Shown piece after piece: positions 7,958 to 17,394 of a stretch of 64,000 bases of DNA. A program made the translations under genes and the position numbers. The DNA comes from Eubacterium sp. (GTDB lineage: Bacteria > Bacillota > Clostridia > Oscillospirales > Acutalibacteraceae): contig JAFSRX010000067.1 in NCBI GenBank assembly GCA_017445905.1, positions 1 through 64,000 of the forward strand. Direction: 5' to 3'. Each line of letters begins with the position of its first letter. Positions within the stretch are counted from its first letter, which is position 1. The notes under the pieces are model-generated. The model was not told where the DNA came from, did not search any database, and worked only from the letters and a program-made list of their open reading frames with translations.

Positions 7958-9190
7958 TTAATACTCAAGATACGGTGCGTACTGCTGAACTTTGCTCTTA
8001 AATTCCGCAGGAGTTTTAGCTGTGTACATCTTACCTTTAGTATCATGGAAGAAGAATTTTGCATCAGAATCATTGGGATAAAGCGCAGCTTCAATAGCCT
8101 TTTGACCCGGATTACAAATAGGTCCGGCGGGTAATCCAACAACTGTTGATTTATTATTTGTATTATAATACGCCATATAATACTCAGAAGTATGAGCAGA
8201 GGTTGATGAAAGAGCAGGAGCAACCTTGTTGGTAATATAGTCTGCAGTTGACTGACAACCAAGTGTCGGAAAGCTTGCTTTGTCTTCAAGTCTGTTATGA
8301 ATGATTGCAGAAATTGTTTTCATCTGCTCATTATTTGCTGCTTCCTTCTGAATAATAGATGCAATTATAATTGCGTCATGATAAGAAAGTCCGATTTCTT
8401 CTGCGCGGTTTCTATATTTCTTTGTAAACTTATCCTCGCTGTTTTTAAGGAATTTTCTTACGACTGCCGCAGGATTTTCATCAAGATAAAATTCATAAGT
8501 ATCGGGGAAAAGATAGCCTTCAAGCCTGTAAGGAACTGAATCCTCTGCTTTCAGATCACTGACAAGAGAATACGTGAAATCCGTTGACTGTATTACTGAA
8601 AGAATGGATTGTTTTTCGCATACATCATTATCATCTAACTTCTTGATTATTTCAGGAATTGTATAGCCTTCAGGGAATGTTAGCGTAACCGTTTCACCTG
8701 TCAGATTCTCACCCTGAAGAGCAATAAGCATTCCTTCAAGACCCATTTTACCGTTCAGATAATAAACGCCTGCATCATAAGGTCCGCCGATTGACGAAGA
8801 GCTAATTACTTTATCTCTTAATGCAACAAACAGTTTACAAAAATTTTTGCACTTAATTAAGCCGTTTTTGCTAAGTGTATCAATAGCTTCATTGCTCGAT
8901 TTAACCTGTTGTGTAAAAGAAACTGTTACTGAAGATTTTGATTTTGTTATAGCAAGAATATCGTTCATGCAAAAGATTGCATAAATCGACAAAATCATAG
9001 AAGCAACAATAACCACGATAAAGAAAACATATGTTGAGCCGACACCGCTTCCTTTTTTCTTATTTTTCTTCTTTGCTTTGCTTTCCACTCTCGAATCAGC
9101 GCCTGCATTCCTTACCGAATCAGACTGATTTGAGAAATAAACATCATTATTCTCTGTTTTGTTATTACCGTTAAATGCAAAATTATCCAT
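7958..9190 (-). CDS. mltG: endolytic murein transglycosylase MltG
   Basis: A 410-aa inner-membrane lytic transglycosylase that cleaves nascent glycan strands and helps set their length. The N-terminal ~45 residues are cytoplasmic, charged and Lys-rich, followed by one transmembrane helix (about 48-72) and the extracellular YceG/MltG domain. Seen are the catalytic-Glu region IIASIIQKEAANNEQM, the PTLGCQSTADY motif and the GLPAGPICNPG C-terminal motif. The start is the ATG at 9190, 5 nt after GGAGG; an upstream in-frame ATG (9202) overlaps that Shine-Dalgarno sequence. It overlaps the 3' end of the folate gene by 8 nt. Confidence 0.93.
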   Translation of the reverse strand: MDNFAFNGNNKTENNDVYFSNQSDSVRNAGADSRVESKAKKKNKKKGSGVGSTYVFFIVVIVASMILSIYAIFCMNDILAITKSKSSVTVSFTQQVKSSNEAIDTLSKNGLIKCKNFCKLFVALRDKVISSSSIGGPYDAGVYYLNGKMGLEGMLIALQGENLTGETVTLTFPEGYTIPEIIKKLDDNDVCEKQSILSVIQSTDFTYSLVSDLKAEDSVPYRLEGYLFPDTYEFYLDENPAAVVRKFLKNSEDKFTKKYRNRAEEIGLSYHDAIIIASIIQKEAANNEQMKTISAIIHNRLEDKASFPTLGCQSTADYITNKVAPALSSTSAHTSEYYMAYYNTNNKSTVVGLPAGPICNPGQKAIEAALYPNDSDAKFFFHDTKGKMYTAKTPAEFKSKVQQYAPYLEY

Positions 9191-9764
9191 TACAACCTCC
9201 ATTATTGCATTTTATTACTCTTCTCTGTGTGACAATAATATCAACATTTTTATCGTAATTATCACGCGGAATATCAGAAATAATCATTTCGTCAAAGCAT
9301 AATCCAATCGATGTTCCCGAATATCTCTCAAGGAATTTATCGTAATAGCCTTTTCCGTACCCGATTCTGTAGCCGTCTGAATCAAACATCAATCCCGGAA
9401 CTATATTAACCGTGTCGCAAAAGTCATTGAGAAATTCGCTTTTATCAATGTCAGGCTCACGAACATTAAAAATACCAATTTTAAGTTCCGAAAGTGACTT
9501 AATCAGATAAAAATCCATATTTCCGTGATTATCCCTGCAGAAAGGAACTGCAACTCGTTTTCTCTGAGAAAATGCGATATTAATTATCTCATCAGTTTTG
9601 ATTTCTTCTTCAGTAGAAACATAAATCAAAACTGTTTTTGCGTTTTTATATTCTTCAAGATTCAAAAGATTCTCAGCAATTCTTTCATTGCTTAACATTT
9701 TATCATTTAAAAGTTTTCTTTTAATTCTTGCTTGTTTTCTGAGTTCGCTTTTTAATACTTGCAT
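9183..9764 (-). CDS. 5-formyltetrahydrofolate cyclo-ligase
   Basis: A 193-aa cytoplasmic enzyme that uses ATP to convert 5-formyl-THF to 5,10-methenyl-THF, returning the storage form of folate to the one-carbon pool. Family marks are the N-terminal KSELRKQARIKRK, the central VPFCRDNHGNMDF and the ATP/substrate loop GYRIGYGKGYYDKFL near residue 140. It overlaps both neighbours (13 nt upstream with the DJ-1 gene, 8 nt downstream with mltG), so it is translated as part of the operon. Confidence 0.92.
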   Translation of the reverse strand: MQVLKSELRKQARIKRKLLNDKMLSNERIAENLLNLEEYKNAKTVLIYVSTEEEIKTDEIINIAFSQRKRVAVPFCRDNHGNMDFYLIKSLSELKIGIFNVREPDIDKSEFLNDFCDTVNIVPGLMFDSDGYRIGYGKGYYDKFLERYSGTSIGLCFDEMIISDIPRDNYDKNVDIIVTQRRVIKCNNGGCNG

Positions 9765-10294
9765 TGAATCTGTTCTTTAATCTTATGAGCAACATCCTTG
9801 CCCTTTAGCTTTTCAACAATTTTCAAACCGAAATCAATACATACTCCGGCGCCTTTTGCCGTTATTATATTACCGTCGCTGACAACAAAATCCGATGATA
9901 TCTCAGCGCCTTCAAGCGCTTCTTCAAATCCGTGGAAGCAAACAGCTTTCTTTCCGCTTAAAAGTCCCTTATGACCTAAAATTGAAGGAGCGGCACAGAT
10001 AGCACAAACAGGAACATCAATATTCACCGCATTATCTATAGCGCTTTGAACTACTTCGTTATTTTCAAGATTTAATGTTCCGGGCATACCTCCGGGTAGA
10101 ACTATTGCTTCAACATTATAGAAATCAAATTCACTGATATCCATATCACAAACAACCTGAACTCCGCATGAAGATGTTACAGTTTTAGATGTAACACCGA
10201 CTATTTTAACCTCTATTATAGCTCTTTTCATAACATCAACGGGTGCAAGCGCTTCTATAATTTCAAATCCGTCAGCTAAAAAAACATATACCAT
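9752..10294 (-). CDS. DJ-1/PfpI-family protein
   Basis: A 180-aa cytoplasmic protein of the DJ-1/ThiJ/PfpI superfamily (MVYVFLADGFEIIEALAPVD at the N-terminus). The nucleophilic elbow VCAICAAPSILG places the reactive cysteine at residue 100. Related proteins include glyoxalase III-type enzymes and protein deglycases, and the substrate here is not known. The start at 10294 is 8 nt after GGAG. An in-frame ATG 6 nt further up (10300) shares a TAATG overlap with the upstream gene but sits only 2 nt from the ribosome binding site. Confidence 0.85.
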   Translation of the reverse strand: MVYVFLADGFEIIEALAPVDVMKRAIIEVKIVGVTSKTVTSSCGVQVVCDMDISEFDFYNVEAIVLPGGMPGTLNLENNEVVQSAIDNAVNIDVPVCAICAAPSILGHKGLLSGKKAVCFHGFEEALEGAEISSDFVVSDGNIITAKGAGVCIDFGLKIVEKLKGKDVAHKIKEQIQCKY

Positions 10295-10299
10295 ATGCA

Positions 10300-10749
10300 T
10301 TACTCCTTTACCATAACGATTGGATCCTTAAGCTCAAAACCTTCAAATAAGTATTCTTTGATATCGTCGAGTTCATCAAATTTAAGACTGTCAATTTCAG
10401 ATGATTTATTAAATCCTCTTTTTTTATAGAATTTAATAAGACTTTCATTTGCAGGAATTAAACATAAAGAACTATCATTTTTATAAGCGTATTCAATAAG
10501 CTTTGTCATAAATCCCCTGCCCTCATATTCTTTATAAGTGCAGGCAGCATAAATATATTTATAGTTTTTGTGATTAATGCAGCAATCAACAAGAAAAAAC
10601 ATTGAAACAAGCTTATTATTCTCAAAATAACCAAGGCATTTTCCATGAGCAAGATTTTTTATGAAATAAAGTATTTCTTCTTCACTGTCACCGAAAACAT
10701 CAGCCCAAAGAGAAATAATATCGTGATTATTATTGCAATATCTAATCAT
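10300..10749 (-). CDS. GNAT-family N-acetyltransferase
   Basis: A 149-aa protein with a GNAT fold: acetyl-CoA-binding motif A around CTYKEYEGRGFMTKLIEYA (about 80-100) and the C-terminal FYKKRGF motif. Substrate unknown. The ATG at 10749 overlaps the stop of the DUF2156 gene by 8 nt; a longer frame to 10773 would start inside that gene without a better ribosome binding site. The pairing of a GNAT with a DUF2156 protein, itself GNAT-like, may be functional, but nothing in the sequence proves it. Confidence 0.8.
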   Translation of the reverse strand: MIRYCNNNHDIISLWADVFGDSEEEILYFIKNLAHGKCLGYFENNKLVSMFFLVDCCINHKNYKYIYAACTYKEYEGRGFMTKLIEYAYKNDSSLCLIPANESLIKFYKKRGFNKSSEIDSLKFDELDDIKEYLFEGFELKDPIVMVKE

Positions 10750-11638
10750 TATAAACCGCCACACATTTTTCAAGAATAATTTCAGGATAATAGGACTGCT
10801 TTGCTTTTCTCAATCCTTCAAGACCTAAATCCTCTTCCCTGTTTACATATTCAAATTCAGAAATACAGTTCTTTGAAAACTCCTGATTTATTATCGGATA
10901 TGCGCCCTGAACTGATGAAAATGCCTTTTCAAAATGAGTAACAAAACATCTCTTATTCATCTGAGGTTCGCCAAGACAGTATGCAACAACTCTTTCGCCG
11001 TTTCTGATTAATCCGCCGTAAAAACCGAGCTTATCAAAATTTTCAAACGCTCTTTTTACAGCATTAAATTCCTCGATGAAATCTTCATCGTTTTCATCAT
11101 TGTTTTCGATAAGCCATTCTTCGTGCATTTTAATACAGTCAACGATATTATTCTTTGTAATAGCTTCAAAGCGCCAGTCAGGATTATTCTTCTTAAAATT
11201 GCTTATGTGATTTCTCTTTCCGTGGTATTTTTTACCGCTAAGTGATATCATCTTAGGAACGGAATATATATAATCATTAATTCCTTCATCAAATTCGTAG
11301 TCAAATTTTCCAAAGAAAGCCTCCTGTAGCATAAGCATATATCCCTCGGTAACGCCGTATATTCTAGGTTTTATTCCAAGGGCTTTAGCGTCATCAATTA
11401 TTTGATTTACTGCATCGGTGAAATCCCCTTCACCGAGTGGAACAGAATAAGCAACATGGGGTGCCTTTTCCCATCTGCATATATAAAATTCTTTATACTT
11501 TGCAATTTGAATTGAATATGAATCCACCCAGCAGAAAACATTTCCGAAGGTATATTCACAGTTCATGGAATTTGCGTGAGATAAGCAGGAATTTACCCAG
11601 TCCATATCGGACAGCTCGGGCTTTTTAAAATCAAGCAT
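10742..11638 (-). CDS. DUF2156 domain protein (phosphatidylglycerol lysyltransferase C-terminal-like)
   Basis: A 298-aa soluble protein that spans the DUF2156 domain, the aminoacyl-transferase part of lysyl-phosphatidylglycerol synthase, without any transmembrane flippase segment. Recognisable parts are ANSMNCEYTFGNVFCW near the N-terminus and KKYHGKRNHISNFKKNN (about 135-150). Stand-alone DUF2156 proteins adopt a double-GNAT fold; the acceptor here is unknown. It overlaps tmk by 8 nt at its 5' end and a GNAT gene at its 3' end. Confidence 0.82.
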   Translation of the reverse strand: MLDFKKPELSDMDWVNSCLSHANSMNCEYTFGNVFCWVDSYSIQIAKYKEFYICRWEKAPHVAYSVPLGEGDFTDAVNQIIDDAKALGIKPRIYGVTEGYMLMLQEAFFGKFDYEFDEGINDYIYSVPKMISLSGKKYHGKRNHISNFKKNNPDWRFEAITKNNIVDCIKMHEEWLIENNDENDEDFIEEFNAVKRAFENFDKLGFYGGLIRNGERVVAYCLGEPQMNKRCFVTHFEKAFSSVQGAYPIINQEFSKNCISEFEYVNREEDLGLEGLRKAKQSYYPEIILEKCVAVYND

Positions 11639-12302
11639 TATCTAACTCCTCATCAACAATTCTGATTATTTTATTATGTATTTCATCAATAGAAAGCGGA
11701 TTTTCACCGTCTGAACACTCAACAACCTTCCAACCCTGCTTATTTGCAGAATAAAGGGCGGAGGTTCTGCATTTTTTCAAGAACTCAACATTAGCCTCAT
11801 GAACATCTTTCTTGCCTTCATTTCCGTCATATCGTTTTGTCATAAGCTTTTGTGATATTTCAATCGGCATATCAAGAAAAATAACGAGGTCAGGTTTAGG
11901 AATTCCGATTTTGTTATATTCAAAATCCTCACTCCAATCAAGGTAGCTATCCCACTCAGATTTATCAAGCTTTTCCATCTGGTAGATAGAGTTTGAAGTT
12001 GCATATCTATCTGCGAGAATCAAAACTGAATTATCGTAATCTTCCTTCCATTTGAGTTTAAAAGATGCAAATCTGTCAACAGCATAAAAAGCACCTGCAG
12101 CATACGGATTAACAGCATTTGCATCACTTCCGAATTCACCGCCGAGATACATATTTACAAGAGTGCTTGAAGGAGACTCGTAATCAGGGAGCTTTATTTT
12201 CCTAAAGTGTATTTTCTTGCTATTAAGATACTCTTCAAGAAGCGCTGTCTGGGTTGACTTTCCGCTTCCGTCAAGACCTTCCATTATTATCAGTTTTCCC
12301 AT
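11631..12302 (-). CDS. tmk: thymidylate kinase
   Basis: A 223-aa cytoplasmic kinase that phosphorylates dTMP to dTDP for DNA synthesis. It shows the P-loop GLDGSGKST (residues 9-17), the DRYATSN motif (about 97) and the LID-region Arg/Lys cluster around MTKRYDGNEGKKD. The last differs from the compact LID of classical TMPKs but is common in the longer clostridial branch. It overlaps the DUF896 gene upstream and the DUF2156 gene downstream. Confidence 0.9.
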   Translation of the reverse strand: MGKLIIMEGLDGSGKSTQTALLEEYLNSKKIHFRKIKLPDYESPSSTLVNMYLGGEFGSDANAVNPYAAGAFYAVDRFASFKLKWKEDYDNSVLILADRYATSNSIYQMEKLDKSEWDSYLDWSEDFEYNKIGIPKPDLVIFLDMPIEISQKLMTKRYDGNEGKKDVHEANVEFLKKCRTSALYSANKQGWKVVECSDGENPLSIDEIHNKIIRIVDEELDNA

Positions 12303-12508
12303 TTGTTTTTTCTTTCCACTTTTCTCTTATTGCCCTTATCATCAACAATATAAGTATTCTCAAGTTGACTGATAAGGTTTGCTTTAACAGAGTTTATATA
12401 TTCGTTTCTGAGAATTGCCTGTTCATCCTTTTCTGCCTGGGTCAAGCCTTCTTCGGTTTTGGATTTTCTGGCAAGCTCATTAATTCTGTCTAATTTTTCC
12501 TGTGTCAT
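12290..12508 (-). CDS. DUF896/UPF0291 family protein (YnzC-like)
   Basis: A 72-aa protein with the UPF0291 pattern: INELARKSKTEEGLTQAEKDEQ, then LRNEYINSVKANL, two helices forming a hairpin as in B. subtilis YnzC. The biochemical function is unknown for the family. The C-terminal basic extension (KGNKRKVERKNKWEN) may bind nucleic acid, but this is speculation. It sits 2 nt after rpoD and overlaps tmk by 13 nt. Confidence 0.83.
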   Translation of the reverse strand: MTQEKLDRINELARKSKTEEGLTQAEKDEQAILRNEYINSVKANLISQLENTYIVDDKGNKRKVERKNKWEN

Positions 12509-12510
12509 AA

Positions 12511-13635
12511 TTAATCTAAAAAGTCCTTTAATTTTTTACTTCTGCTCGGGTGACGGAGCTTGCGAAGCGCTTTAGCTTCAATCTGACGAATACGCTCACG
12601 TGTTACATTAAATTCTTTTCCTACCTCTTCAAGAGTTTTCGGATTACCGTCATCAAGACCGAATCTGAGTGAAAGAACCTTTTCCTCTCTTGGTGTTAGA
12701 GTTTTAAGAACTTCGGCAAGCTGCTCTTTAAGAAGACTCATTGAAGCAGCATCAGCAGGAGCGAGTGCATCATCGTCGGGAATGAAGTCGCCGAGATGAG
12801 AATCTTCCTCCTCACCAATCGGAGTTTCAAGTGATACAGGGTCCTGAGCAACTCTGAGAATCTCTCTAACCTTGTCAACAGGCATTTCGAGATATTCGCT
12901 TATTTCCTCAGGAGTAGGCTCGTGACCGCTCATATGAAGAAGCTGTGATTTTGCCTTTTTAACCTTATTTATTGTTTCAACCATATGAACAGGAATTCTT
13001 ATTGTTCTTGCCTGGTCTGCTATTGCTCTTGTTATAGCTTGTCTTATCCACCAGGTTGCGTATGTTGAAAACTTAAAGCCTTTTGTATAATCGAACTTCT
13101 CAACAGCTTTAATAAGACCGAGATTGCCCTCCTGAATTAAATCAAGGAACTGCATTCCTCTGCCGAGATATCTTTTTGCGATACTAACAACAAGACGAAG
13201 ATTTGCCTCAGCAAGTCTCTTTTTTGCTTTTTCATCATCATCGGAAATTTTAATTGCAAGTTCAATTTCTTCTTCAGCAGTCAAAAGGGGAATTCTTCCG
13301 ATTTCTTTAAGATAAACTTTAACCGGGTCATCCATCGCAGCATTATCGTTAACTGCAATAGAATCAGCACCGTCAGTTTCCTTAGGAAGGTCAACCTCAA
13401 GAGTTATTCCTTCAAGTGTTTCGGCTGAAAAGTCATCGATAATATTGATATTTGCAGCCTCAATGCGCTCGTTGAGCTTTTCGAGCTCATCAACGTCCAT
13501 ATCAAGCTCAACAATAAGATTATCAATCTCCTGGGCTGTCAGATGACCTGCAGCCTTGCCTTTTTCAATAAGCTTTTTGAAAGCGGCTTGTTTTCTTTCT
13601 TCAGCCTGTGCTGCATTATTAACATTCTTTTCCAT
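12511..13635 (-). CDS. rpoD: housekeeping RNA polymerase sigma factor (SigA/RpoD)
   Basis: A 374-aa primary sigma factor directing RNA polymerase to TTGACA/TATAAT promoters such as those seen in this window. A short region 1.1 (about 14-70) is followed by region 1.2 ([16 protein letters not shown]), regions 2.1-2.4 ([19 protein letters not shown] and [17 protein letters not shown]) and region 4.2 ([20 protein letters not shown]). The length is typical of Firmicutes SigA. It follows dnaG directly (TAAATG junction), the conserved dnaG-sigA arrangement. Confidence 0.97.
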   Translation of the reverse strand: MEKNVNNAAQAEERKQAAFKKLIEKGKAAGHLTAQEIDNLIVELDMDVDELEKLNERIEAANINIIDDFSAETLEGITLEVDLPKETDGADSIAVNDNAAMDDPVKVYLKEIGRIPLLTAEEEIELAIKISDDDEKAKKRLAEANLRLVVSIAKRYLGRGMQFLDLIQEGNLGLIKAVEKFDYTKGFKFSTYATWWIRQAITRAIADQARTIRIPVHMVETINKVKKAKSQLLHMSGHEPTPEEISEYLEMPVDKVREILRVAQDPVSLETPIGEEEDSHLGDFIPDDDALAPADAASMSLLKEQLAEVLKTLTPREEKVLSLRFGLDDGNPKTLEEVGKEFNVTRERIRQIEAKALRKLRHPSRSKKLKDFLD

Positions 13636-15390
13636 TTACCTTCTCCTCATATTATTGTTTGTTTTTCTGAATAGATTTCTGAATTCATCATCATTCATAG
13701 ACGATGTATTGTTATTCTTTTTATCAAACTCTTCAGAGAGTATTTTTAAGCAATCATTAAATTCTTTTTTTGCATCAAGACTATTATTGCTCCTTGCTAT
13801 TATTCCCGAAAGCATACCCATTTCATTATCGGATAGCTTAGAAGAATAATTAATCAGGTCAGTATCCAGTCCGTTGTTTATTTTTTCGCAGGTCAGTTCA
13901 AAAGTGTTCCTGATAAAACCTGCACTAAGCTGCTGAGTATCAAAGTTTTCACAGAGCTTTATGCAATCAGGATAGAGCATCAGTATTCCGAGCAGCCTTT
14001 GTTCTGCCTTAATCTGCCTTGTTGTTGCAGAAGAAGTTATTTCCTGTTTTCGGCTTTCTCTTATGCTATCGTTAACAATTGCTCTGTATTCCTTAGCGCT
14101 TGAACGCCTTTTGACTTTTTGTTTATATTCATCAAGTTGCAACTTAATACTTCTCTTTTCAACGCCGAGTTCTTCGGAAATACGGGATATATACAAATCC
14201 TGTTCAACCGGTGAAGCATTAACAAGATATTTAATGCATTCATTGATAAAATCAATCTTACCTTGGGTTGAATTAAGCTCATATTTGTTTTTAGCGCTTA
14301 AAATAGCAAATTCAATTTCGTTTGAAGCGCCCAGAAGCATACCTTTAAATCGTTCCTTACCAAGATTTTTAATAATCTCGTCCGGATCTTTTCCTCCGCT
14401 GAGAATTGGAATTTTAATCTTGATATCAGTCTGATTGAAGAGAGTCACCGCTTTATCCCTTGCTTTCTGCCCTGCTTCATCGGCATCATAAGCGAGAATA
14501 ACTTCTTTTGCATATCTGCTAATAAGCCGAACCTGTTCACTTGTCAGCGCTGTTCCGCAACCTGCAACAGCGTTTGTAAATCCTGCCTGGTGCATTGCGA
14601 TAACATCCATATATCCTTCACATAGAATAATAGTTTCGCTTCCCGAGTCCTTTGCAAGGTTAAGTGCAAAAAGTTCGTTTGTTTTTTTATAAACGAGTGT
14701 ATCTCCGGTGTTTATATATTTCGGCTTGCTGTCATCAAGAACTCTTCCGCCAAAGGCAATAACATTGCCTCTAACATCAATTATCGGAGTCATTACTCGG
14801 TTTCTGAAATTATCATAATAACCCTTCTCGCCTTTTTTTATAACACCTGCATCAGCCATGTCGTTTATTGAATAGCCAAGACCTTTCAGGTGTTTTAAAA
14901 GCATGTCCCATGAATTGGGAGCATATCCGAGACCAAAGCGCTTAATTGTATTTTCACTGAGTCCCCTATTTAAAAAATAATTATGACCAGCCTTTCCTTC
15001 ATCGCTCATCATATACGAGTTGAAAAACTTAGCACTTTCTCTGTTTATTTCAAGAATTATTCTTCTTTTTTTTGCAAGAGAATCATCGTATGTGCTCTCA
15101 TCGGGCATCTGCATACCCGCTCTCTGGGCGAGCGCTTTTACCGCATCAATATAATCAAGATTTTCAATTCTTTTCATAAAGCCAACTGCATCACCGCCTG
15201 CACCGCATCCAAAGCAATAAAACGACTCTGTATCGGGATAAACGGTAAATGATGGAGTTTTTTCATTATGAAACGGACATAAACCAACGTATGTTCTGCC
15301 CCTCTTTTTAAGAGTTACATAAGTTGAGACTATGTCATAAATATCTGTTTTCAGTTTTAAATCCTGTATGAAGTTTTCATTAAGAGGCAT
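13636..15390 (-). CDS. dnaG: DNA primase
   Basis: A 584-aa primase that lays down RNA primers at the replication fork. The N-terminal CHC2 zinc ribbon (CPFHNEKTPSF, then YCFGCGAGGD) is followed by the TOPRIM catalytic domain (EGYMDVIAMHQAG with the acidic pair in YDADEAGQKA, about 255-330). The C-terminal helicase-binding region (from about 440) is less conserved. It lies between dgt and rpoD as in many Clostridia. Confidence 0.97.
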   Translation of the reverse strand: MPLNENFIQDLKLKTDIYDIVSTYVTLKKRGRTYVGLCPFHNEKTPSFTVYPDTESFYCFGCGAGGDAVGFMKRIENLDYIDAVKALAQRAGMQMPDESTYDDSLAKKRRIILEINRESAKFFNSYMMSDEGKAGHNYFLNRGLSENTIKRFGLGYAPNSWDMLLKHLKGLGYSINDMADAGVIKKGEKGYYDNFRNRVMTPIIDVRGNVIAFGGRVLDDSKPKYINTGDTLVYKKTNELFALNLAKDSGSETIILCEGYMDVIAMHQAGFTNAVAGCGTALTSEQVRLISRYAKEVILAYDADEAGQKARDKAVTLFNQTDIKIKIPILSGGKDPDEIIKNLGKERFKGMLLGASNEIEFAILSAKNKYELNSTQGKIDFINECIKYLVNASPVEQDLYISRISEELGVEKRSIKLQLDEYKQKVKRRSSAKEYRAIVNDSIRESRKQEITSSATTRQIKAEQRLLGILMLYPDCIKLCENFDTQQLSAGFIRNTFELTCEKINNGLDTDLINYSSKLSDNEMGMLSGIIARSNNSLDAKKEFNDCLKILSEEFDKKNNNTSSMNDDEFRNLFRKTNNNMRRR

Positions 15391-15411
15391 AATCTCAACT
15401 CCTTTCCATCT

Positions 15412-16413
15412 TTATTCAATCCAGAATTTCGGAATGAACAGTTGATTAAAGATTTTAACACAATATGTATCGCTCATTCCGGCTATATAATCGCAAACGG
15501 CTCTTTCAACACCGTCTGTTTCAGAAATATTATAGTATTCACCAGGAAGCTCAAACGGATTATTCATATAATACTCAAAGAGCTTTTCAATCATTGCAAC
15601 TGCTTTAACTTCTTCACTTTTGCAAATCGGATTAGTATAAACTGCATGAAACATAAAAGTATGGAGTTCCATAAAAAGTTTATAAAAATCAGCATCCATT
15701 CTGATTTTAGCCTTGCTGTTTTCAATAACATTGATAACCATATTATTGATTCTTTCACCCTTTGTCATTCCGAGCGCAAGCCTTAAATCAAGAGGAATTG
15801 CTTCTTCTGTTAAAACATCCGCTCTTATTGCGTCATCAATATCGTGATTAATATAAGCAATTCTGTCGGCTATTCTGACAATCTGACCTTCAAGGGTATA
15901 TGCTTCCTCGCCTTTTGTATGGCAAAGAATACCGTTTTTAACTTCATCAGTGAGATTTAGTCCTGCACCGTTTTTTTCAATTCTTTCAACAACACGAACA
16001 CTCTGTTCATAATGTTTAAAATCAAATGATGAGAGGCTATTTATTGCTCTTTCACCTGCATGTCCGAAAGGTGTATGTCCTAAATCGTGACCAAGAGCAA
16101 TCGCCTCGGTTAAATCTTCATTAAGTTTAAGTGCTCTTGCAATAGTTCGGGCAATCTGCGACACCTCAAGAGTATGAGTAAGCCTTGTTCTGTAGTGATC
16201 GCCTGAAGGTGCTAAAAATACCTGAGTTTTATGCTTTAGTCGTCTGAAGGACTGACAGTGAATAATTCTGTCTCTGTCTCTTTGAAAACAGGTTCTTATT
16301 TCGCATTCCTCTTCAGCCCTGCTTCTGCCCCTTGATTCAGCGGCAAGACAAGCCCTCGGAGACAATATCTTTTTTTCGTTTTCTTCTATCGTTTTTCTGA
16401 TGCAATTCTCCAA
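15412..16413 (-). CDS. dgt: dGTPase-like HD-domain deoxynucleotide triphosphohydrolase
   Basis: A 333-aa HD-superfamily enzyme expected to hydrolyse dNTPs (dGTP in the prototype) to nucleoside and triphosphate. Seen are RRLKHKTQVFLAP and the metal-binding signature HTLEVSQIARTIAR...ALGHDLGHTPFGHAGE (about 80-125). The start codon is TTG (16413-16411), preceded by AGGAGGGG at about 8 nt. It heads the leftward series to 4152. I could not assign a confident promoter in the AT-rich 16414-16500 stretch. Confidence 0.9.
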   Translation of the reverse strand: MENCIRKTIEENEKKILSPRACLAAESRGRSRAEEECEIRTCFQRDRDRIIHCQSFRRLKHKTQVFLAPSGDHYRTRLTHTLEVSQIARTIARALKLNEDLTEAIALGHDLGHTPFGHAGERAINSLSSFDFKHYEQSVRVVERIEKNGAGLNLTDEVKNGILCHTKGEEAYTLEGQIVRIADRIAYINHDIDDAIRADVLTEEAIPLDLRLALGMTKGERINNMVINVIENSKAKIRMDADFYKLFMELHTFMFHAVYTNPICKSEEVKAVAMIEKLFEYYMNNPFELPGEYYNISETDGVERAVCDYIAGMSDTYCVKIFNQLFIPKFWIE

Positions 16414-16482
16414 AGAAACCCCTCCTTAGTTTTTTATTCAATATTATTTACTCAAAAAGACAAAAAACTCCTTTTTTTATTA

Positions 16483-16510
16483 TTGATAATTTTAAATATT
16501 TTATTATAAT
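16483..16510 (+). promoter_or_regulatory. promoter of the metallophosphoesterase gene
   Basis: TTGATA (16483-16488), 16 nt, then TATAAT (16505-16510), about 20 nt before the ATG. The intergenic region is shared with the divergent dgt series. Confidence 0.65.
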
Positions 16511-16529
16511 TAAAAATGAGGTGTGTTAA

Positions 16530-17369
16530 ATGAAGTTTTATTTAATAGCAATTATACTTTTAATTCTAATTTCTTTATTTCTCTATTTTCAAAACAATAA
16601 GATTGATATAACTAAATACAGTATTAAAAGCGAAAAAGTAAACAATTCAATAATCATTGCCCACCTGAGCGATATGCATTCGAAGCCTTTTAAAAAGGTT
16701 GTTAAAAAGCTAAGTGAAATCAAGCCTGATATTATTTGTATTACTGGCGATTACATCAATGATCATGCTAAAAATAAAGAAAAAATGTTTGATTTAGCAA
16801 GTGAGATGGTTGAATTTGCACCTGTTTACTATATCACAGGGAATCATGAAAGACGCCTTGATAATTTCGAAGAAATAATGCAAAGCCTGCGAGAAAGCGG
16901 ATTTAATGTTCTTCTTGACGAAGTAGCAACAGCTGAGATTAAAGACAGTGAAATTGATATTTTGGGTCTTGATGAAAACATGGCGGACCATAAGGATTAC
17001 AGGGCAAGAAAAGCAGGAATATTTGAATACAGAGATATGAAACCATATTTTGAGGAGCTTAATAAAGCTAATGGATTTAAAATTGTTTTATCCCACTGCC
17101 CTGAAAATTTTGAGGGACTCAAAGAAATGAATTATTCTCAGTATGATTTTGATATTCAGCTTTCGGGTCACGCACACGGCGGACAGTTTATATTGCCGTT
17201 TATCGGTCCTGTTTTTGCACCGGGTCAGGGATTATTTCCGAAATACGCAAGAGGCTCATTTGGAGAAAGACCAAAGCTCATTATTTCAAGAGGGCTCGGC
17301 AATTCAGAATTTCCGTTCAGGCTATTCAATCACCCTGAAATTAATGTTATAAGAATAAATAATAAATGA
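16530..17369 (+). CDS. membrane-anchored metallophosphoesterase (calcineurin-like)
   Basis: A 279-aa protein with one N-terminal transmembrane helix (residues 3-21) and a calcineurin-like phosphoesterase domain. The full metal-binding set is visible: DMH (Asp48, His50), GDY (Asp74), GNHE (Asn105, His106), SHCPE and GHAHGG. It resembles YkuE-type phosphodiesterases acting at the membrane; the substrate is unknown. The ribosome binding site is GAGGTG. It is a single gene between the divergent dgt series and convergent yigZ. Confidence 0.87.
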   Translation: MKFYLIAIILLILISLFLYFQNNKIDITKYSIKSEKVNNSIIIAHLSDMHSKPFKKVVKKLSEIKPDIICITGDYINDHAKNKEKMFDLASEMVEFAPVYYITGNHERRLDNFEEIMQSLRESGFNVLLDEVATAEIKDSEIDILGLDENMADHKDYRARKAGIFEYRDMKPYFEELNKANGFKIVLSHCPENFEGLKEMNYSQYDFDIQLSGHAHGGQFILPFIGPVFAPGQGLFPKYARGSFGERPKLIISRGLGNSEFPFRLFNHPEINVIRINNK

Positions 17370-17393
17370 GGTTGTGTGCTACACAGCCTCATT
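17365..17393. terminator. bidirectional terminator between metallophosphoesterase and yigZ
   Basis: A 13-bp stem with one G-U pair (17365-17377 with 17381-17393) and a 3-nt loop, followed by TTTTT on the plus strand. It includes the stop codon of the phosphoesterase and ends 2 nt from the yigZ stop. Confidence 0.85.
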
Positions 17394-17394
17394 T

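Noticed and set aside
7921..8289. 122-codon frame overlapping mltG on the same strand
   Set aside because: Frame-shifted shadow of mltG with Leu/Ile-rich translation; mltG and the U32 gene explain the DNA.
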